Positions 56,668-64,000 of a DNA stretch of 64,000 nucleotides are shown in pieces. How positions within the stretch are numbered: position 1 is the first letter of the stretch; each line of letters opens with the position of its first letter. The notes under the pieces are model-generated. The model was not told the DNA's origin. It worked only from the letters and a program-made list of their open reading frames with translations, and ran no database searches. The position numbers and the translations under genes are program-made. This DNA is from Haliclona indistincta (lineage: Eukaryota > Porifera > Demospongiae > Haplosclerida > Chalinidae), in contig OZ024785.1 of the NCBI GenBank assembly GCA_964017065.1, positions 9,379,086-9,443,085 of the forward strand. Reading direction: 5' to 3'.

Positions 56668-58955
56668 ATGTGGTTCAGTTCTCTGCTCGAGGCTCTGCTG
56701 GTGCTTCTTGTGTGCACAATACGCGCACACAGTGCTGGTGGCCGTGGCTGCAACAATCCTGATCCTGCAAATGCGCCCACGTGCCAGATTCTCAAGAACA
56801 ATTTCGAAGAAGCACTCATCAGTAACGAGGCTAACTTGTACTCTCTGCGAACGATTTTCTTCCCGTCTAGTGCGCAACGGCCAGAACTGGTCAACGTGAC
56901 GTATCGTCTACAATTCACCAGCCCAATCACAGGCTTACCAAACTGCTCCTGTGCCACAAACGCAACAAAGCGAGAATTCATAGAACCTGGACAAACCCTC
57001 ACTGTTAGATACGGGTGGACAATCATTGGACTCTATACTCTCATCCATCCTGCCTTGCTCAATCAACTTCAGTTCTCTTTGCCATTTTCCATCATGAGAT
57101 TTGCATCTGCAGGCAGCGAGCCGCCCTTCTTGTGGAATGGGCATGTTTCTCTGCCGAGTGTTGAAGTCGTTCTAAACATAGATACTGACAACCTCACCTG
57201 CCTACCAGATACTCAACAAGTAGATGAAATAATGAAGATGATCACTTCTCTTGTTAGTTATAATAAACACTGCCCATTCTCCTATTTTTTACCTCTCCTC
57301 AGCTTCAATTCTATGCTGAGTCTGGAGGAAGTCAAGGGACTCTTACTGAAGTTGACTTTGCTCTTGATGGACAGTTTGTAAGCAACTGGGCAGACTTAAT
57401 TTCCATCAACTCCACAGATAACAATATCATTGGATCAGATACGGTGTTTCTTAGACGAGACGTTAGTGATGTGACTGCAGCTCTACTCCTACCACATTAT
57501 ATAGTGTTCATTAGCGCTCCACTCATACTGCTCTTGGTCTGCCTGTATAGCTTTATTTATATGTATGAAAATTATAACAGGTTCGAAAGTCAATCATACC
57601 CTCTATTGATAAGCTTGTTTGTGTGTCTATCATTTTTTGGACTTGTCACAATTCTATCAGAGTTGTCGTCCTGGGATAACTCTAATCCTCCGCATATAAG
57701 AGCAAAATATGTATTTGTGTTCTTTTTTGTAGTCATTTATATCTTGGTGTTTCTTATTGTTGCTACTACTGTAATCTATGTTATAGCAGCAGGAAAAACT
57801 ACCGGCTGGACACTTGCAAAACAATACAATTTTCTTTATGCCGCTGTCATGTTGTTATTGCTACCACCAGGCCTGTTTGCTATCTTGTGGTTCATAATTT
57901 GCTCTTATTCTACATTGTTATTCAGTCTTGCTTATCCTTTACATACTTTTTCACTTGCTGTTCTTCACATGGCTTTTATTTATGTAATCATAGTTGCCTA
58001 TGCAATTGCAATTGGTGGAGTATGGAAGAGTACCAAGAAGCGTACAACAATCATTTCTTTTATTTCAATTTGTATTTTATTTGTGGTGTATATTTGCCTT
58101 ATCTATGTTGGTATCATCATTGCTTTTTTCCTGATATTTGTGCGAGGATACGTTCGTACAGATGGTGCTCCGAGTCCTGATTTTATACTGATCCTGCCGT
58201 CCATTGCTTTGTTTCTAATTGGATGGCTACTGAAGAAATTCTTCAGTGACAGTGGTAATTTGAAGCAATTTGTTATACTACCATGCACAATATTGTTTTT
58301 TATAACTATTAGGAACATCCATACGTAACGAGATTCATACATTGATTAATAATCTTCCACTAACAATAAGCAAGCGCCTAAAGCTAGGAAAGAAACTAGG
58401 CATTCCACCAAGCAAACTTAGAGAGATTGAGAGTAAGGCACTAAAGGAGCCAAAGCAGAGAAAAGCAATTGCCCTGAGAAAAATGATCGACTACTGGTTT
58501 GAAAATAATCGCAAAGCCAATTACGAAGGCTTTTTGAACATTCTGAGCTCAGATGAGGAATACCTTCCATCAACAGAGCAACATTACAGTCCACAAGAAT
58601 TGATCGGAAAAGATGCTCCACCAACACAACAAATGCAAGAGACACTTGAAAAGTGGTATCCCGATTGTGTATCTCAAGCAAGGACTCTGGAAGAAGCACC
58701 AGACACCCCAGATAAGTGGTCGGCTATAAGTGATTGGATAAAAAAGCGTCAAACATGCGGCACATGGAGTGATCTTCTTGATAAACTGGACAAAAACGGC
58801 CTTGACTCAGGTTTACTAAGCAACTTTCTGTTTGAAATGGGTAAGGAGCATGAGCTATTCTTGACAATTATAATTGATTCACACCATTCTATATAGACCC
58901 AGCACCCGCTGATGATGAACCAACAGATGCAGAGCCAGAAGACATAAATACCTGA
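56668..58955 (+). CDS. Gene N: 7TM receptor with Death-like domain, paralogue of L
   Basis: 707 aa in four exons of the same lengths as L: 56668-57252, 57303-58254, 58313-58840, 58897-58955. It has the signal peptide, ectodomain, seven-helix region, Death-like region (KLGKKLGIPPSKLREIE) and acidic tail of L. One difference is GRGC where L, M and O have GCGC, so the first ectodomain cysteine is Arg; this could free a disulphide partner. The first donor is gttagt rather than gtgagt. Upstream sequence differs from L beyond about 35 bp and lacks the TATA box and GC box, so expression may differ. An in-frame ATG at 56518 exists, but 56668 matches L and gives a proper signal peptide. Confidence 0.8.
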
Positions 58956-59850
58956 GCAAGCAAAAAGTGCCACAATCCCTCAATGATAATAATTTACTTA
59001 TGTTGACATTTACTGTAGAAATATCTAGCTACCTCTCAATGCTTTTCAATAGTATATTTGACGTATAAATAATTGAAATATGTCCATACTTAGTAGTCAA
59101 CTAATCAGTTGTCTCAGGAGACCATGTAAGATTCTTCTTTAACCAGTGAACTACAGATTAGGTAGCCAAGTACACAATTAGGTAACATGTATGACTACCA
59201 AAACTTTGATGACATGAATGGGGTAACTTTTTCTTCCTTGTTTATTACCTTAAATCCAATAATATGCAATTGTCGAATTTATAATTTTGCAAACATTCAC
59301 TTCAATTTTAGTAGTCAAATGCAGAAGCTTATTTCTATCACTTTAGAATCTGTTACAAGAATATCTGTTAGTATCTTTGATCAATCAGTTGAGGGCAATA
59401 ATGTTGATCTTCAAACATGCATGATTATGGTAAGCACCAATGTGCATGCATGGAACTTCTGATAAGCAATTAAGAATTCACCCGGCTCCATCCAAGAGAA
59501 TTTACCTGTATATAGGTATCTACACAATACCTACCTTAGTGTGACTAAATTTGTGCGGGTACTATTATTTGATATTTCGGATTGAGGCAAAAATTAATTC
59601 AAGTAAACATCAATAATAAAATGATTATGATGAATATTATCACTGAGCGAGTGAATTTAGAGAGCACGGGTTCGAATCCAGTACGAGACTTGTTTTTTCT
59701 TTTTCAAATATCACGATTGAGTTCAAATCCAGCTAAAGACGTCTATTTTATTTTTTTATTTAATACAGTGAGCTAGAACCGTAAAATTTAATACTCGAAG
59801 AGTGCACAAAATCCTACAAACCACAAAAATATTACCTATAAATAATTGTA

Positions 59851-59993
59851 CAGTGAAACCTGCTTCATAAGACCACCCTTGGGACCAATATTTGTGATCT
59901 TAATAGAGAGTGCCTATATAAAATCATGTATAAATGATCGAAAATTGTGAGGTGGTCTTATTACACAAGTGATCCTTAAGACAGGTTTCACTG
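59851..59993. mobile_element. 143-bp MITE with TA target duplication
   Basis: Ends cagtgaaacctgcttcataa and cttaagacaggtttcactg form inverted repeats, flanked by TA on both sides. TA duplication with CAGT-type ends fits a pogo/Tc1-mariner-mobilised MITE. It is absent from the homologous L-M spacer as far as I can see, so it inserted after the block duplication. Confidence 0.75.
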
Positions 59994-60096
59994 TAACTCT
60001 ATGATGTATATGCCTCAAAATAAAATAAATATGAAGACAATGCCTTGTTCCTCTGTACTTGTAGCTTTTGTGATAGTTCTTTCCACTACATGTGTA

Positions 60097-60295
60097 CAGT
60101 GGAACCCCTCTTAGAGGACACCCCTCATCCCTCTACAATGGACACTTACTGAATCCCAAATTTAACCGACATAATACGAGGCTACCACAATGACATAATG
60201 TATAATAAACCCCTGACCAGCTAGAGCCGGGACACCCGCTCTATAATGGATAATTTTTTGGTCCCAGTGGTGTCCGCCTTAGAGGGGCTCCACTG
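60097..60295. mobile_element. 199-bp MITE
   Basis: Ends cagtggaacccctcttagag and cttagaggggctccactg form inverted repeats; TA precedes the left end. The older copy at 44266-44460 occupies the matching place in the L-M spacer, so this insertion predates the duplication. Confidence 0.75.
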
Positions 60296-60806
60296 TGGTC
60301 AATTCTAGGATCAACTGTACCAGGCTGTTAATTTATTTTGCCATTTTCTGGAGATTGGTTTTAATTCATTTCCAGTTACTGCAAAAAGGAATTTAATATC
60401 AAGTTGATACAAACCGTTACAAACCGTATGTGCTTGCAATGATCTTATTGGCAGCCTGAAGCAACTAGAAATAGAACTCAAGAAAAGAATTGCAAAACAG
60501 TAAGATATCTGCCACGGCGGTACCACGGCATTATTTTTTACACACACATACCAACCAATAGACGCACTAACAAGCATGCACAGATACATGAACGCACCAC
60601 TTACAAAAAAGGAAGTGTATGAACTTTGCTAAAGATTTTTAGCATTACTTGATTTGACGTTAGAAGAAAAACTGCATACTATCAGTCTATCACGCTCAAT
60701 TAAAAAATATTCAGAACAGACATTATGTCAAAATTCTCTACCAATGCTCTCTGTCATCATAATGTCAACACAATGAGTGCTACTATTGCTAACAGGTAAC
60801 AAGTTG

Positions 60807-60875
60807 CCTTAAGTGACTCGGCTCATGTGCATAGTACAGTAACTGTACTATGCACATGAGCCGAGTCACTTAAGG
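60807..60875. repeat. 69-bp perfect palindrome upstream of gene O
   Basis: Two 33-bp arms (ccttaagtgactcggctcat onward) around taa match perfectly. A second small hairpin, ggatcaaa-ctg-tttgatcc, follows at about 60885-60903. The M promoter has one arm only, so O gained an inverted copy of its own upstream sequence. Confidence 0.9.
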
Positions 60876-60903
60876 AATTGCACGTGGATCAAACTGTTTG
60901 ATC

Positions 60904-61010
60904 CACATGCAAATCATTCTGGGAATCATTAGTGTCTGGCCCTCCGTGAAACGTGGGCGGGGCTGGATGCAGCGAAGTTACCAGCCCCACCCTATTTTGC
61001 ACATATAAAA
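60904..61010 (+). promoter_or_regulatory. Promoter of gene O: octamer, STAT-type site, GC box, TATA
   Basis: In order: ATGCAAAT, TTCTGGGAA, gggcggggc (about 60956) and tataaaa (61004-61010), 41 bp before the start codon. All are conserved with the M promoter in the same order. Factor binding is inferred from consensus only. Confidence 0.55.
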
Positions 61011-61050
61011 GCAAGTATTGTAGCACATTCTCCACTGCAACACTATTACA

Positions 61051-63333
61051 ATGGAGTACTGTGCTATACTGATGCTTCTTGTGTTTACAGTACGTGCTTA
61101 CAGTGTTAGAGGCTGCGGCTGCAACGATCCTGATCCAGCAAATGCGCCCACGTGCCAGATTCTAAAAAGCAATTTCGAAGAAGCACTCATCAGTAACGAG
61201 GCTAACTTGTACACTCTGCAAACGATATTCTTCCCGTCTGATGCGCAACGGCCAGAACTGATAAACGTGACGTATCGTCTACAGTTCACTAGCACTGTCA
61301 CAGATTTACAAAACTGCTCCTGTGCTCAGAGTACAACAAACGGATCTAGAGAGTTCATAAAACCTGGACAAACCCTCACTGTTAGATATGGGTGGACAAT
61401 TATTGGACTCTATACTCTCATCCATCCAGCCTTGCTCAATCAACTGCAGTTCCCCATACCATTATCTGTCATGAGACTAGTATCCGCAGACAATGTGCCT
61501 TTCCTATGGAATGGCTATCACTCTCTGCCAGCTATCAAAATGGATCTAAACATAGATACTTATAACCTCACCTGCCTACCAGACACTCAACAAATAGATG
61601 AAATAATGAAAACAATCACTTCTCTTGTAAGCTACTTGTTCATAATGCAATTTTTCTGATGCTTTTTGTCTTATCCATTGCAGCTTCAATTCTATGCTCA
61701 GTCTGGAGGAAGCGAAGGCACACTTACTGAAGTCGACTTTGCTCTTAATGGACAGTTTGTAAGCAATTGGATTGACTTAATTTCCATCAACTCCACAGAT
61801 AACAGCATCATTGGATCAGATACAGTGTTTCTTAGACGAAACATTAGCGATGTGACAGCAGTTCTACTCCTACCACATTATACAGTGTTCATCAGTGCTC
61901 CAGTTATACTCCTCCTGGTCTGCTTATATACCTTTAGTTATATGCAAGAGAACTACAGCAGGTTGGAAAGTCAAACATTTCCACTTCTCACAAGCTTGTT
62001 TTTGTGTTTGTCTTCCTTTGGAATTATCACAATTTTGTCGGAATTGTCTTCCTGGGATAGCTCTAGTCCTCCTCATATCAAAACTAAATATGTTTTTGTG
62101 TTCTTTTTTGTAGGCATTGATATTTTGGTGTTTTTTATTGTTGCATTTGCTGTGATGTACATTGTAGCAGCAGGCAAAACTACCGGCTGGACACATGCAA
62201 AGCAGAACAACTTTCTCTTCTCCTCAGCTATTTTGCTATTGCTACCACCAGGCCTGTTTGCTATCTTGTGGTTCATAATTTGCTCTTATTCTACATTGTT
62301 ATTCAGTCTTGCTTATCCTTTACATACTTTCTCACTTGCTGTTCTTCACATGGCTTTTGTGTATGTAATCATAGTTGTCTATGCAATTGTAATTGCTGGA
62401 GTGTGGAAGAAAACTAAGAAACGTACAACGATAATTTGTTTTATTTTACTTTGTCTTTTTCTGGTAGTGTATATTTGCCTTATCTATGTTGGTATTATCA
62501 TTGCTTTTTTCTTGATATTTGTGCGAGGATACATTCGTACAGATGGTGCTCCAAGTCCTGACTTTATACTGATCCTACCATCAGTTGCCCTTTTCTTCAT
62601 AGGATGGTTACTGAGGAGATTCTTCAACGACAGTGGTATGCTGAACATATGTCACTAGCACACATATTAAGTTCATTGTAACTTTATGCCTGCTGTTAGG
62701 ATCATCTATTCGAAAGGAAATTCATTCATTGATTGATCATCTTCCACTAACAATAAGCAAGCGTCTAAAGCTGGGAAAGAAACTAGGCATTCCACCAAGC
62801 AAGCTTAGAGAGATTGAGGTTGAGGCACTGAAAGATCAAAAGCAGAGAAAAGCAACTGCTTTGAGAAAAATGATTGACTACTGGTTTGAAAATAACCCTA
62901 AAGCCAACTACAAAAATTTTCTTATCATTCTTAGCTCAGATCAGGAATACTTTTTATCAACTGAGCAACATTACACACCACAAAAATTGATTGGAAAAGT
63001 TGTCTCATCTACCCAAATATTGCGAGAGATACTCAAAAAACTGTATCCGGATTTTACATTACGAGCAAGGAATACAGAAGAAGCACCAGATAACCAAGAT
63101 AAGTGGTCAGCTGTCGATAACTGGATTAGGCAGCGCCATGCGTGTACATGGAGTGAACTTCTTGATAAACTAGACAAAAATGACCTGGACTCAGGATTAC
63201 TCAGGAACTTTTTGTTTGAAACTGGTAAAACTATGATCATCAGTTAAATTTTTCCTGATCCATTTTTTCTACAGAGACATCCACTAATGAAGAACTTGCC
63301 TTAGAAGAAGCTAACGAACCAGAAAATATATGA
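61051..63333 (+). CDS. Gene O: 7TM receptor with Death-like domain, intact paralogue of M
   Basis: 703 aa in four exons: 61051-61626, 61684-62635, 62700-63224, 63275-63333. Signal peptide ILMLLVFTVRAYS, ectodomain starting GCGCNDPDPANAPTC with NCSC, seven-helix region, Death-like region (LKLGKKLGIPPSKLREIE, then IDYWFENN), second half-Death stretch (WSELLDKLDKNDLDSG) and acidic tail. It shares the GKTTGWT loop and the FVRGYIRTDGAPSPDF loop with L and N. The C-terminal region is the most divergent part, suggesting different adaptor partners or relaxed constraint. It is the intact counterpart of pseudogene M. Confidence 0.8.
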
Positions 63334-63517
63334 AACATCTGAGCAAATACAAAATGCCTTCAGCTGTTAGCACTATACTATAGTTTATAGCTGAGATTGC
63401 TTTTCAAGTGCTTTATAATAGTATAATGTTGATACAATTATTTTGTATAATGATACAATGATTAAGGCACATCAATATATGCACCAAGAACAAGGACTGT
63501 TCACTGCCCTTGACTTA

Positions 63518-63644
63518 CAGTACATGAGAAAATAAGAATTACGCTCCTCGCGCGCGAAACACGCAATAATCACACGCGAAGTTCATAATCCGCGCGAAAT
63601 GTTAGCTCGTCATCGCGAAAGGTACGTTATTTTGTCACGTACTG
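63518..63644. mobile_element. 127-bp MITE with TA target duplication
   Basis: Ends cagtacatgagaaaataa and ttattttgtcacgtactg are inverted repeats flanked by TA. The inside is rich in gcgcgaaa repeats and CpG. Confidence 0.65.
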
Positions 63645-63658
63645 TAGAACTATCATGA

Positions 63659-63985
63659 CAGTGGCGTAGGCAGGGGGGCAATTGACCCCCTTTTTGCTGA
63701 CTTGGTAGATGAATTTATTTATTATTCATACAGGGTTGTGACCAAATGGTTGATTTAGTGCAAGCCACGTGTAAACTAGCTATTTTGTCTCTGTTTACAC
63801 CAAGCCAACTGCCAGCTATGATGTCTACACTAGATAGATATTGAAATTTAACAGCTAAAAATTGCACTAAATTAGCCTGAAATTAGCAGTTCAAATTCAA
63901 AAAATTTCTGGGGAGGACCCCCAGATCCCTCTCTGTTTTTGTTATAATTTGCCCCCTCATTTCAAAAATCCTGCCTACGCCCCTG
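63659..63985. mobile_element. 327-bp hAT-like MITE
   Basis: Ends cagtggcgtaggcagg and cctgcctacgcccctg are inverted repeats with one mismatch. CAGNGGCGTAG-type ends are typical of hAT elements. The inside has ggggggcaattgacccccttt. I could not find an 8-bp target duplication in the flanks. Confidence 0.75.
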
Positions 63986-64000
63986 ACACGTGTGAGTATT

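Larger units (their letters stand above)
58956..60806. other. Spacer between genes N and O
   Basis: Homologous to 42572-45060 with indels. It holds two MITEs, described separately, and a B-box-like tract (acgggttcgaatccagtacg near 59665). No gene recognised. Confidence 0.55.

Overview
The window looks like an animal nuclear genome, most likely a sponge (demosponge). The genes are intron-rich with short introns, the DNA is AT-rich, and there are large young families of Ig/FN3 receptors and Death-domain proteins beside two conserved eukaryotic housekeeping genes, TRAPPC4 and ZNHIT2. The sponge call is inference; an animal origin is well supported.

Region 1 (1-36.6 kb) is a tandem cluster of eleven related single-pass receptors, called A to K here. 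A-J lie on the minus strand and K on the plus strand, head-to-head with J. Intact copies have about nine exons: signal peptide, Ig-like domain, FN3 domain, a second FN3-like domain over two exons, a membrane-proximal domain with a TDxDA signature, stalk and TM exons, and a tyrosine-motif tail (YENI-x13-YENI then AYGVI). Between genes lie five exon pairs encoding a proline/threonine-rich linker plus a Death domain. In gene I this pair is the natural 3' end. After H it could serve as an in-phase alternative 3' end. After B, E and F it is damaged, and after C, D and G only scraps remain. B and F carry frameshifts. F has a 4.2 kb repeat-filled intron holding two foldback elements and a stray exon of the splicing helicase DHX38/PRP16.

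Region 2 (36.8-40.0 kb) holds ZNHIT2 (minus) and TRAPPC4 (plus), whose start codons are 43 bp apart.

Region 3 (40.2-63.4 kb) is a second family, L to O: secreted N-terminus, cysteine-containing ectodomain, about seven TM helices, then a cytoplasmic Death-like domain. L/M and N/O are two copies of a duplicated two-gene block; M is a pseudogene. Between the blocks sits a 7.1 kb foldback element whose arms are inverted arrays of a 171-bp satellite. MITEs, tRNA-derived fragments and palindromes fill the spacers.

Taken together, the window is a receptor-rich, fast-evolving locus where Ig/FN3 receptors and 7TM receptors both end in Death domains. A role in self/non-self recognition or innate immune signalling is a reasonable inference but is not shown by the sequence.
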